NCBI RefSeq assembly: GCF_051014445.1
Contig: NC_135136.1
Location: forward strand, 27,670,001 to 27,734,000
Reading direction: 5' to 3'
Length of the DNA: 64,000 nt
DNA from: Colletes latitarsis
Taxonomy: Eukaryota > Arthropoda > Insecta > Hymenoptera > Colletidae
Part shown: one piece after another, positions 22,738-32,962 of the stretch
How the letters are laid out: the number at the start of each line of letters is the position of its first letter
Position numbering within the stretch: the stretch's first letter is position 1
Notes under the pieces: model-generated
What the model was told of the DNA's origin: nothing
The model's database searches: none
Seen by the model: the letters and a program-made list of their open reading frames with translations, nothing else
Made by a program: the position numbers and the translations under genes

Positions 22738-25724
22738 TATAATTATTTGCATTAGTTATATATTTATTTGTATTTACAAATATTAGAAGTTGCTGTATAC
22801 GTTTTTTCTTTGTCTCCTACCATATTTTCAATAAGTTATTTGCGATTAAATCCTCACAGGACAAAATAAAGCTATAACGAAATTTAAAAGGTATCTCGGA
22901 ATTAGAGCAATTTAGAATATTGGCTATACAATATTGAGAGATTCCTGCCAACTATAAATGTCTTGCTTGCATTTCTTCTCACAGCAAAACCATTTATTTA
23001 TTTATTATATGGGTAAAAATCCATTACTGTTCAAGAGAAAATGCAATATGTTTACAGTTGAGGACAATGCATATGGATACAATTATAGAACAAAATAAAA
23101 ATGATACTAAGACTTATAATTTAATTATAAATTGTAAATTTATGCCTTGGTGGAAAATTATACGTCGTATAACTTAACTAATTAAAGATTTTTCAGAAAA
23201 CATTTTCAGTTTATCGAGAAAAAATTTAAAAAAAGTTTTATTTACAGTCGTCACGATAGTGTCAGCCCTAAAACGAAGAAAACGCGAAAAATGCGCCTGT
23301 CCACGAAAAAATATACTACGGTGTAATCGAGTAGGTCGTGATTGTAATGCGTCCTCCGCGTGGGTAATTTCGGGGAACACTGGTGGTGCGCGCGTGTAAT
23401 CGCAGTGCAATAAAACACGGTTATCTGCGAGACGTCGAGGTTTGATCGACCACCGGGCGATTTTGTTTTTATTTTTACGGTCAATGGAGACCGAACGTCA
23501 CTCACCAAAACAAATCTTGATATCGTGGAGAGCACCGGGGGAGAAAAAGCCTCGCGATCCGTTTACGGTTGGGGAAAAAACCGCGGTGTGACGACGGGAT
23601 GGAAGGAAAAATGGAACACGGAAACGAGGAAACCGATTTTCGCTCGACACTCCGAGCGGTGCAGATTTCGAGACTGAACGAAACGTTACTCGACAATGGC
23701 GCTCGAACAAACCTGCGGTGGGCGAGTTTCTGAAATTTTCAAATCGCCAATGAATGGCCGTTAGAACCACACAAAAATTCTTCGTTCGAGAAAGAACGAT
23801 TTGCTGGAATTATTCTGGGAATTTCAATAGAACCACGAAAGATAGGACACACGTCTCTCCCACGTGATATTTTCTAAATAATTACGTTTCGAGTTTCAGA
23901 TGTGCTGTTAAGTCAACAAATTTTTACAAATGTTGAAAAATATCCACGTATGGGACTTGCAAATGAATTTTTAATATTTTGATTAGTGATCATAATCCAT
24001 TTTTTTCGTGGTGAAACACCCCTTATGTGTAAGTAAGTCTTTCTTTATTCATCTATGTATCTCGAAAACTATAGTATATAAAGATAGTTACAATAAAAAT
24101 AGTTTTATATGCTTTTTAAGGGGGCATTATTAAAGTGATGAAAATTTTTGTTTAAGAAGATTCACAACAATTTCAATTTTATACGAATGCACACATCTTC
24201 ATGTATAATATAATGTTTTCAATGAAAGGAAAAATTCAATTTTTGAATGACGATAGCAGGGAATTTTTTAAAAAATCTCTTAGCAAGGAAGAAAAGGAGA
24301 ACGAGAATAATAATACTATATGATACTTGCAAAGGATATTATTCGATATTTTTTCGTATAAATTACACTGAGGAATACCTAAAGTTAAAATCAAAATGTT
24401 TAGTAAACTACGATCATGAACTTTCTTTCTTTGTTATTTAATTCTATCAAATCTCCCCCAAAATATTATTTGAGGAATCTGGGACTAGAAAGAACAACAT
24501 CGAGTTAACTCATTTGGATTTTTGATCGATTCGTCGTGCAAATGGATGTGAATACTACGGAAATAATTTATTACTGAACGACGAAATGAACGGATGATAC
24601 ATAGTGAGCCAGAATTTATTTGTAGCGCCACAAAAATAATGGACTTATTTCAACGAGAACATGGAAACAAATTCAATAAGTAATTTCTTTAATATTGTAT
24701 ATCTGCATGACATAATTGTTTCACCTTCCTTCCGCTCGAACGGCCACGGTGATAAAATAAAAATATATCCATCATAGTTTATTCGATATTTGCACATATC
24801 GTCATGAAAAAGAAGAATCCGAGATGTTATTCTTATTTGTTCCTAATTTACAATAGAATGATTTGTAGTATATATCAAAATATAATATATATCCATTCAC
24901 AGACTGCAATTTGTATACAAAAATAGAATAATAACCAAAACTGAAATATTTGTATTTGTTAATTTATAACTGCGGCAAAGAATTTACATACTAAATATAT
25001 CAACATGCAGTTGAGATTAAGCAATTATTTTTCTAATACTACAAATAAAGCGAATGATTTTTATTTTTAAATTTTGATACTTATACTATGAAATATAAAA
25101 CTGTACATTATGGACAACTAGAAATCACGTATCTAATTTTTTCTTTTTTACACAAAATGATGTCAGTGAAAAATACAATTAAAATAAATAACCACATCTG
25201 AAATATTCTTGTTTATTAATTGATCGACGTTACAGTTTGAGCAACGCGAAGATTAAAACAATCACGTATCGTGCTGTAGTATTAATGAGATTACTCGCGG
25301 AACATTTTCCTACGTACAGCTTTCACTGGAATCAATTAAATTAGTTTTGTTTTAATGAATTGTGGCCTACTGCGCAGACACGTGTTAATAGAATGGTCGA
25401 TCGATTCGCGACCGCAAATGACAGTTAATTTAACAGCGATGTAAACGGTATCGTTGAAAATTTCAATACGTGTCGTAATACGGCCGCGATTCGTTTAAAT
25501 TTTAACAAACTTTCATGAAATAATTAACTCCGTCGGACTCGTCGAAACGTTAATAAAGAATGGCCCTGAATGTAATTACAATACGATCGAGTGGACGAGA
25601 AAGCGTCGACTTTACAAAAATAATCAGCGTCGTCGCGTGAAACGATCGTCAGAACCACGATTATTACATCGCAAATGAAGTTTACACACACTAAATTAAC
25701 TAAATTAGCATTCACACCTAATAA
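22738..25724. other. no recognised gene
   Basis: AT-rich, with a CpG-richer island at about 23250-23770 giving overlapping short frames on both strands that match no family. 24000-24470 has phrases like those in other insect repeats but no termini. Confidence 0.35.
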
Positions 25725-25827
25725 CAAAGGAAGATGCTCGAAAATGTCCAAACTGCAACGTAAAACATAGTATGAAACATATTATATTTGAATGCAATGA
25801 TTTTCATCATAGTACAGGATAACACAA
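25725..25827 (+). pseudogene. LINE ORF2 C-terminal cysteine-motif remnant
   Basis: About 30 codons read ARKCPNCNVKHSMKHIIFEC before a stop. This is C-X2-C-X7-H-X4-C, the motif found near the C-terminus of ORF2 in I/R1/Jockey-type elements. Neighbouring sequence on both sides is too decayed to follow. Confidence 0.5.
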
Positions 25828-26133
25828 AATTAAAAATGACACGAGCAAGTAATAAACATCCACAAGGAATTTACATAAAATAATTCCTACAATAGCATGA
25901 CAAATAGAAATATTCAATAGTTTAGTGGCACGCTAGTTATTTTGTAGTATTCTTAACACGTTCCGTGTCAGACCGTTTTTTGAAGACTTTCCGTTCAGGA
26001 GGAGGCGTATACGCCCCACGCTTTACAATTTGTATTGTTTCGTTTCAGGCGTATCTTACAATAATTAAAATAGTGCAAAAATCATGATTATCAAGGAAAG
26101 AGTCTATAGTTCAAGACGTATAACACAACAGAG

Positions 26134-26703
26134 TGTAGCGTCCGGTCGTACGCACAAGGGAAAGTTTTTCTTTCGTGCAAACGGCCCACGTAATTTACGA
26201 CTCTTGTTCATCGAAGCTGTTTTTGAGGAAGATATTTTCCAGACTCGCGTAGCGAAGGTATTCAGTAAATTCCTTTTTCTAAGTCCCTCAACAGCAAATA
26301 AAGACCGTCGTAAATTAGGGATTTCCGGAGGACACTCGACGCGTTCCCATCGGAGTTTCGCCAAGTGGGCCCAGCGCGGGTGGCCCGAAGGAAATCTTGC
26401 AGTGAGGGCGCAACGTTGTCCCCCTCGATCACCACGCCGTTTCGAAAACAAGCACGCTGTGGGCGTAAGAAATAGGCGGTGATTTGGGGAAAATAAACGG
26501 CACTGATTGGAAAGGCCCAACGCGTGGGGTTAACCAATCAGGGTTGTTTAACAATTTTACCAGTGCGAACGTGGGGTTGACACGGAGGAAAAAGCGACGA
26601 AACGACACTTGGTTTGACGCGCTCCAACGAGTAAGGTACTTCGAAAAATAAAGAACTTTTGTCACCCCAACAGTGTTCCTACATTAATTAAACTTACCCC
26701 ACA
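26134..26703 (+). repeat. 5' LTR of the Ty3/gypsy element
   Basis: Begins TGTAGCGTCC and ends CCCCACA. AATAAA at 26647-26652 is a polyadenylation signal near the 3' part. No difference from the 3' LTR was found in a line-by-line reading. Confidence 0.95.
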
Positions 26704-26704
26704 T

Positions 26705-26723
26705 TGGTGACCCCGACGTGATC
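26705..26723 (+). other. primer-binding site for tRNA-Trp
   Basis: TGGTGACCCCGACGTGATC begins 1 nt after the LTR. Its complement ends in GGGGTCACCA, matching the 3' end of eukaryotic tRNA-Trp including CCA. Confidence 0.85.
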
Positions 26724-26781
26724 GAGTGTAGGAAGTGACAATTGTGTTATTTAAGTGCTCGTAATTTCCTGCGAAGAGACA

Positions 26782-27627
26782 ATGCAGTCGGCCAATTCCG
26801 AACCAAGTGCCGCGGTTAGGGGTAGTGCCGCGAGCCTGGGCAGCGTCGCGACGCCCGAAGTAGAGCGTGTCGGGATAAAAGTGCCCCCGTTTTGGCCGGA
26901 GCAGCCCGAAATCTGGTTTTGCCAGGTGGAGGGTCAATTCGTGTTAAGTGGTATAACGGCTGACTCCACGAAATTTTATTATGTGATGTCACACCTTGAT
27001 CCAAAGTACGCGGTGGAGGTCAAGGACGTACTCGAGTACCCGCCAGCCACTGACAAGTACGAGACCCTGAAAAGGGAGTTGATCCAGAGGCTGTCTTCTT
27101 CACAAACGCAGCGGATTCGGCAGTTGCTAGAGAAGGAAGATATGGGGGACCGGACACCGTCTCAGTTCCTGCGACATATGCAGGGTCTCGCTGGTAAAAC
27201 CGTGTCGGAGGATTTCCTAAGGACGCTTTGGGCCAGCCGATTACCGCCGATGACGAGGGCCATTGTAAGTGCACAGGCCGACTTACCGCTGGGAAAACTG
27301 GCGGAAATCGCCGACCAGATTCACGAGGGGACGAACCAGCCACAGATAGCCGCCGTAGCGGCAGCCCAGGTAGGTTCGACCCATGACGGCGGGATGGAGA
27401 GATTGGTGCGATGGTTGGAGGCGATGGAGCTCCGGATGAACGAATTTAGCCGATCGCGAGCTCCACGCAGCACATCACGGAACCGCCGCAGATCCAGGTC
27501 GCGAAGAAGGAGTAAGTCACCCCAACAAATGGAGCATTGTTGGTATCACCGGACGTTCGGGGACAGGTCGACGAAGTGCCGACAACCATGTACCTACGGG
27601 TCGGGAAACTCGACCACCCAGCACTGA
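26782..27627 (+). CDS. gag: Gag of the Ty3/gypsy element
   Basis: A 281-residue capsid/nucleocapsid precursor. The ATG at 26782 is chosen as the first Met of the frame. The body contains VPPFWPEQPEIWFCQVEGQF and the following helical region typical of gypsy Gag in arthropods. An Arg/Ser-rich stretch (residues ~218-240) precedes a single zinc motif C253-X2-H256-X9-C266-X3-C270, i.e. C-H-C-C rather than the usual CCHC. The frame overlaps pol, which lies in the -1 frame, for about 110 nt. No disruption is seen. Confidence 0.93.
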   Translation: MQSANSEPSAAVRGSAASLGSVATPEVERVGIKVPPFWPEQPEIWFCQVEGQFVLSGITADSTKFYYVMSHLDPKYAVEVKDVLEYPPATDKYETLKRELIQRLSSSQTQRIRQLLEKEDMGDRTPSQFLRHMQGLAGKTVSEDFLRTLWASRLPPMTRAIVSAQADLPLGKLAEIADQIHEGTNQPQIAAVAAAQVGSTHDGGMERLVRWLEAMELRMNEFSRSRAPRSTSRNRRRSRSRRRSKSPQQMEHCWYHRTFGDRSTKCRQPCTYGSGNSTTQH

Positions 27628-30600
27628 ACGCGGCAATCAGTGATGGACCACGGACCTGCCGCCTTTTCGTCCTCGACCGGAAACAGAACGAGGAGTACTT
27701 GGTTGATACGGGGTCGGACCTGTGCGTGTATCCACGCGCATTCATCAAGGGTCCGCTCCCCAAAACCAAGTACGAGCTGTTTGCCGCCAACGGGTCGATT
27801 ATCCCGACGTACGGGTTGAAGCCGGCAAACCTCGACCTGGGACTCCGGCGCGCCTTTGTCTGGAGGTTCATCGTGGCCGACGTCTCGAAGCCGATCATCG
27901 GCGCCGATTTCCTGGCGCATTTCGGCCTCCTGGTGGATCTACAGGGAAAACAGCTCCTCGACCGGAAGACAACTTTGGCCACGACGGGAAGGGTTGCCGC
28001 CGTCGACGTACCGTCGGTCAAGGCCATCGTCGGGGACTCGCCATACGAGGAACTACTGGCGGGATTTCCAGCCTTGCTGCGCCCAACCGTGCACCATGAA
28101 CGGCAGGTAAGACATAACGTCGTCCATCACATAAACACGACCCCTGGACCTCCGGTATTTTGCAAACCGCGCCGGCTATCGCCGGAGTTGTTTAAAACAG
28201 CCAAAGCGGAATTTGAGGATCTATTAAATCTCGGTCACATTCGTCCTTCTAAGAGCCAGTGGGCTTCGGCCCTCCATATGGTTGCTAAGAAGGATAACGG
28301 ATGGAGACCCTGTGGAGATTATAGATCACTTAATGCCCGCACAGTCCCAGACCGTTACCCGATTCCGCATATCGAAGATTTTTCGAGGATGTTATCCGGG
28401 AAGACAGTCTTTTCGACAATAGATCTGGTACGGGCATACCACCAGATCCCGGTCCACCCGGACGACATCCCGAAAACCGCGATAACGACGCCGTTCGGGT
28501 TATTCGAGTATTTAGTCATGCCTTTTGGATTGAGAAATGCCGCGCAGACGTTCCAGCGATTTATTGATACCATCGTTAGGGGACTCGATTTCTGCTACGC
28601 GTATCTCGACGATATTTTAGTAGCGTCGGATAGTGAGTCGGAGCATCGAGATCATCTGCGCGCACTTTTCTCACGTCTCGAAGAGTACGGCATAATAGTC
28701 AACCCGAACAAGTGCGTGTTTGCGAAGTCGCAGGTAAAATTCCTAGGTTATACGGTCAGCGCCGAGGGTACAAGGCCATTAGCCGAGAAAGTGAAGGCAA
28801 TAGAGGAATACCCAAAACCAGTGACAATTAAACAATTGCGCGGGTTCTTGGGTATGGTTAACTTCTACCGTAGATTTATACCCGGCGCCGCCGTATTGCA
28901 GGCCCCGCTCAATCAACTGCTGCGAGGACGCAGGTTGAAAAGCACCACTCCCGTCCAATGGACGAGCGAAGCGGAGTCTGCACTAGGAAGTCTTAAGACT
29001 GCATTGGTGAACGCGACATTGTTGGCTCATCCGTCGAACAATTCGCGACTTGCAATCATGGTGGATGCATCAAATTACGCATTAGGCGCGACGTTACAGC
29101 AACGACAAAGCGGTTCGTGGCAACCGTTAGCTTTTTGCACGAAAGCTTTGTCGCCCGCGCAGCAGAAACATAGCGCGTACGATCGCGAATTACTAGCCGC
29201 TTATACGGCGGTAAAGCACTTCCGCCATGCAATTGAGGGTCGCGAATTTACGATTTACACCGATCATAAGCCAATAGTGTTCGCGTTCAAGCAAAAACCA
29301 GAGAAGTGTACGCCGAGACAATTCCGATATCTTGATCTCATCGGGCAATTCACAACGGACATACAACACGTTAGCGGAAAAGACAATGAGGTCGCAGACG
29401 CGCTCTCGAGAATTGAAGCAGTAGCCGCACCGCTGAGTTACGCAGAGCTTGCGGACGCGCAAGAGCGGGATGCGGAGCTTCAGCGTTTTCTTGAGACGTC
29501 TGACACCTCATTGGAATTGAAACGAATACGCATAAATATAAACGACGCACCCGTTTACTGCGACGTTTCAACCGGAAGCGTGCGCCCGTTCATGACTCTA
29601 CTTTTCCGACGCCAAGTGTTCAACCTGATACACGGGCTGTCGCACCCAGGTGCGAAGGCGACAGTTCGTTTATTGAAGGAACGATTCGTTTGGCCGTTGA
29701 TGGAGAGAGATTGCCGAGAGTGGTGTCGTAATTGTCTCGAGTGTCAACGGGCAAAAGTTAGCCGACACGTCTCGAGCGAGGTAGGAACCTTCACGCCGCC
29801 GTCGAGCAGGTTTGAGCACGTGCACCTCGACCTAGTAGGGCCACTACCGGTGTCGAGGGGCAATAAATACTGCCTTACCTGCGTCGATCGGTTTACGCGA
29901 TGGCCTGAAGCCTTCCCGCTCGAGAATATCGAGGCCGAGACTGTCGCGCGAACCTTCGTTTCGGGGTGGGTCGCGCGATTTGGGACACCGGCAAGGGTCA
30001 CAACTGACCGAGGCCGTCAATTTGAGTCCCACCTGTTCAAGCAGGTAAACGCGTTGCTCGGTAGCACGCATCTAAAAACTACGGCTTACCACCCCGCAGC
30101 GAATGGGTTAGTGGAACGGTTCCACCGGCAGTTAAAGGCCGCGATAAAGTGTCGCGCCGACGAGCGATGGACGGATGCCTTACCTGCCGTTTTATTAGGT
30201 ATTCGCGCCGCGTATCGAGACGACCTTAAGTCGTCTACCGCGGAATTGGTATACGGGGAAAATATTCGCCTCCCGGCGGAAATGTTTCGCGACGAGCCGA
30301 TCCGCGAATCGGATCCAGCGACGTTAGTGCTGCAGCTCCGCGAGCACTTCAGGGGGATACGACCGGTGAATGGTACCCGTCATGGAAATAAAAGAACGTT
30401 CGTTTTCAAGAATTTGGCGACCACGTCGCACGTTTTTATAAGGACGGACGCAGTACGTGGTCCATTAGAAAATCCGTACGACGGGCCATTCCCAGTCGTA
30501 TCCCGAAACGAAAAATATTTCGTAGTGCGGGTTAGGGGCAAAGAGACGACAGTCTCGATTGACCGGCTCAAACCCGCCTACATTTTAGATCAAAGTGCAG

Positions 30601-30737
30601 GTAACGAACAGGTGCGCACCGAGCCAGCACCAGTAGGTAGCAATAGGCCTTGCACTCCACCAACCTGTGCGGAAGAACCCTTACGTACTCGCTCAGGTAG
30701 ACGGGTACGTTTTCCCGATCGTCTGCAGGTTGGGTAG
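27516..30737 (+). CDS. pol: Pol polyprotein: protease, reverse transcriptase, RNase H, integrase
   Basis: Open from just after a TAA at 27513-27515 to 30737, in the -1 frame relative to gag, so it is probably made by -1 frameshifting within 27516-27627. Numbering from codon 27537, the domains are in order: protease DTGS at 57-60; reverse transcriptase with YLDD at 356-359; RNase H with DAS near 510 and TDHKP downstream; an integrase HHCC zinc domain starting near H699 (CRNCLEC); and an integrase core with D765, D824 and E860, giving 35 residues between the last two. The C-terminal part after ~960 is a basic tail with no env-like segment. All catalytic residues are present and there is no internal stop. 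The order PR-RT-RH-IN is that of Ty3/gypsy. Confidence 0.96.
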   Translation, partial: VTPTNGALLVSPDVRGQVDEVPTTMYLRVGKLDHPALNAAISDGPRTCRLFVLDRKQNEEYLVDTGSDLCVYPRAFIKGPLPKTKYELFAANGSIIPTYGLKPANLDLGLRRAFVWRFIVADVSKPIIGADFLAHFGLLVDLQGKQLLDRKTTLATTGRVAAVDVPSVKAIVGDSPYEELLAGFPALLRPTVHHERQVRHNVVHHINTTPGPPVFCKPRRLSPELFKTAKAEFEDLLNLGHIRPSKSQWASALHMVAKKDNGWRPCGDYRSLNARTVPDRYPIPHIEDFSRMLSGKTVFSTIDLVRAYHQIPVHPDDIPKTAITTPFGLFEYLVMPFGLRNAAQTFQRFIDTIVRGLDFCYAYLDDILVASDSESEHRDHLRALFSRLEEYGIIVNPNKCVFAKSQVKFLGYTVSAEGTRPLAEKVKAIEEYPKPVTIKQLRGFLGMVNFYRRFIPGAAVLQAPLNQLLRGRRLKSTTPVQWTSEAESALGSLKTALVNATLLAHPSNNSRLAIMVDASNYALGATLQQRQSGSWQPLAFCTKALSPAQQKHSAYDRELLAAYTAVKHFRHAIEGREFTIYTDHKPIVFAFKQKPEKCTPRQFRYLDLIGQFTTDIQHVSGKDNEVADALSRIEAVAAPLSYAELADAQERDAELQRFLETSDTSLELKRIRININDAPVYCDVSTGSVRPFMTLLFRRQVFNLIHGLSHPGAKATVRLLKERFVWPLMERDCREWCRNCLECQRAKVSRHVSSEVGTFTPPSSRFEHVHLDLVGPLPVSRGNKYCLTCVDRFTRWPEAFPLENIEAETVARTFVSGWVARFGTPARVTTDRGRQFESHLFKQVNALLGSTHLKTTAYHPAANGLVERFHRQLKAAIKCRADERWTDALPAVLLGIRAAYRDDLKSSTAELVYGENIRLPAEMFRDEPIRESDPATLVLQLREHFRGIRPVNGTRHGNKRTFVFKNLATTSHVFIRTDAVRGPLENPYDGPFPVVSRNEKYFVVRVRGKETTVSIDRLKPAYILDQSAGNEQVRTEPAPVGSNRPCTPPTCAEEPLRTRSGRRVRFPDRLQVG

Positions 30738-30837
30738 AAATGTATATATTGTGCAATAATTAGGTTATCTTTGTATATAGTAGATTTAAGCACTGTAAAT
30801 AGTTAGAAATAGATTAATAAGGTAACGTTTGCACTGG

Positions 30838-30846
30838 TAAGGGGGT
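30838..30846 (+). other. polypurine tract
   Basis: A G-rich run (TAAGGGGGT) ends two to three bases before the 3' LTR and is the likely plus-strand primer. Confidence 0.65.
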
Positions 30847-30848
30847 AA

Positions 30849-31418
30849 TGTAGCGTCCGGTCGTACGCACAAGGGAAAGTTTTTCTTTCGTGCAAACGGC
30901 CCACGTAATTTACGACTCTTGTTCATCGAAGCTGTTTTTGAGGAAGATATTTTCCAGACTCGCGTAGCGAAGGTATTCAGTAAATTCCTTTTTCTAAGTC
31001 CCTCAACAGCAAATAAAGACCGTCGTAAATTAGGGATTTCCGGAGGACACTCGACGCGTTCCCATCGGAGTTTCGCCAAGTGGGCCCAGCGCGGGTGGCC
31101 CGAAGGAAATCTTGCAGTGAGGGCGCAACGTTGTCCCCCTCGATCACCACGCCGTTTCGAAAACAAGCACGCTGTGGGCGTAAGAAATAGGCGGTGATTT
31201 GGGGAAAATAAACGGCACTGATTGGAAAGGCCCAACGCGTGGGGTTAACCAATCAGGGTTGTTTAACAATTTTACCAGTGCGAACGTGGGGTTGACACGG
31301 AGGAAAAAGCGACGAAACGACACTTGGTTTGACGCGCTCCAACGAGTAAGGTACTTCGAAAAATAAAGAACTTTTGTCACCCCAACAGTGTTCCTACATT
31401 AATTAAACTTACCCCACA
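30849..31418 (+). repeat. 3' LTR of the Ty3/gypsy element
   Basis: A 570-bp copy of 26134-26703, TGTAGCG to CCCCACA, followed by the AGAG target duplication. Confidence 0.95.
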
Positions 31419-31570
31419 AGAGCAATAAATTTATTTTTCTAGGAATTAATTTAACAAATACCTGGCTGAACATTACTCTTATTTTTTTATTATGTTTATA
31501 TTAGTTTAAAATAAAACATTTTAATTGAAATATGTTTAATATTGTATTTATGTGACAAGTTTGTATACAA

Positions 31571-32639
31571 TCACAAATGGATGTTACGGTGAACTTTGTT
31601 AAAACATGGCAAACATAAATGTAGTTTATCCATACAATTATCACAGAATGTTGCAACTTTTACAGTAGCGTTTTTTACAGATTGAGAACCTACATTTTTA
31701 ACATTTTTTTCGTAACAAATTTTACAGCGCCTTCTTATCAAATTAAAATTGCCCTTCTTTCTTTTAATTTCATGACGATTTCTTCTTGGTCCAATAAGTA
31801 GAGAATTATTATTATCAGATTCATCAGATTCATGGCTAATTTTTTTCAAAATTCGAGACTTGTTATGTTTTAGTTTGTAAGACTGTTACATACAGGGTGT
31901 TCAGTCACCTTTGGAAAAAATTTTAATGGGAGATTCTAGAGGCCAAAATAAGACGAAAATCAAGAATATCAATTTCTTGATTGAGGCTTCATTAAAAAGT
32001 TATTAAAAAATTTCAAATCGTTCTGGAAAAATTATCTTCGGTTGCGGGGGCCAATTACAATAATTTTTGGTGAATAGACATACCCCTAAAATGCTGCGCA
32101 TTTTCTAGAAAAAAATCCAGTACGCGCGGAACTTTAAACGTTAATAACTTTTTAACGAAGCCTCCATCAAAAAATTGGTATTCTTGATTTTCGTTTTATT
32201 TTGGCCTCTAGAATCTTCCATTAAAATTTTTCCCAAGGGTGGCCCAACACCCTGTATAATTCATGCATTTACAACAGCTGTGTTTAGGCAAAGTTCAAAT
32301 ACAATTTTTTTGTACCATTTTACTGTTTTTCGCAGAGGACTGCAATATGAAGCCATTTGATCGGAGACATCCACATAAGACTTTCCTTTATTATAGTCAA
32401 CAATAATCTTTGGTTTTATTACAATATTCCCTCTTTTCTGCATGACCACAGTTTCGTCAGAATGCTTCGTTGATAATAGAAGGACATCACGCTTGTCCTT
32501 CCATTTTAATATTGTTAATCCATCATTGCTTTCCTTAACAATATATTCATGTCGCTGTAATTTTTTTTCGAGTAGATGTTTCGAAATTCTGCGGCGATTT
32601 GAATAATTTAAATAATCTTTGGAAATAAATGACGCGTTC
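31571..32639 (-). pseudogene. piggyBac B transposase, C-terminal half, interrupted
   Basis: Two coding pieces flank TIR-1 copy 5. The upstream piece (32639-32257) reads ESNDGLTILKWKDKRDVLLLSTKH and then DYNKGKSYVDVSDQMASY, the region around the third catalytic Asp of piggyBac transposases. The downstream piece (31890-31571) ends with a cysteine-rich zinc domain (RRRCKICYEK..FCDNC..LHLCLPCF..VH). The first two catalytic Asp regions are absent because of a deletion ending near 32640. Stops occur near the junction with the inserted element. Not functional. Confidence 0.85.
31891..32256. mobile_element. TIR-1 family element, copy 5 (366 bp)
   Basis: Inserted in the piggyBac B transposase remnant. 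Both ends are present (TACAGGGTGTTCAGTCACC; GGCCCAACACCCTGTA), with one internal module between long inverted repeats. It is the shortest normal form and shows the basic arm-module-arm plan. Confidence 0.9.
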
Positions 32640-32962
32640 TACAATATACCATGTTTGGAATTCCAAACACCCAGCTTCAGTAAAGCAGTAATTGTCACAT
32701 CAATGGCACACGAATAAGTGACTGATCGAAACGCGATATACAGTTACAACAAATTTCAGTAAAAAAAAATGACTACCATGCCGCGTGGGGCGTATACACC
32801 TCGTGATCAAATAAACGCAGCAGTAATAGTATTAAGATTCCCACAATTGACTGCATAATAAATTTTTAAAAAATTCTTCATTTTATAATGACAATACCGA
32901 ATGGCTTGAACGGAAAGTTTAGCATGGGACGCATAAGCTCCACGCGGCACGGGACGTGTTAA

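Larger units (their letters stand above)
26134..31418 (+). mobile_element. complete Ty3/gypsy LTR retrotransposon, CsRn1-like
   Basis: A 5285-bp element with two 570-bp LTRs that are identical by eye, a 4-bp target duplication AGAG (26130-26133 and 31419-31422), a tRNA-Trp primer-binding site, a purine tract, and intact gag and pol. No env frame follows pol. The tRNA-Trp primer, the C-H-C-C nucleocapsid motif and the 4-bp duplication are features described for the CsRn1 clade. Its coding region is much more GC-rich than the surrounding DNA. Identical LTRs imply a very recent insertion; it may be active. Confidence 0.95.
25953..32962 (-). mobile_element. internally deleted piggyBac-like element B, split by two insertions
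   Basis: The two ends are TTAACACGTTCCGTGTC (from 25953) and the complement of TTAACACGTCCCGTGCC (ending 32962), 13 of 15 matching after allowing two differences. GGCGTATACGCC (26004-26015) and GGCGTATACACC (32790-32801) are matching subterminal palindromes. Removing the Ty3/gypsy element (26134-31418) and TIR-1 copy 5 (31891-32256) leaves about 1.36 kb. This contains the C-terminal part of a piggyBac transposase on the minus strand plus both ends; the N-terminal coding part is deleted. Confidence 0.82.
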
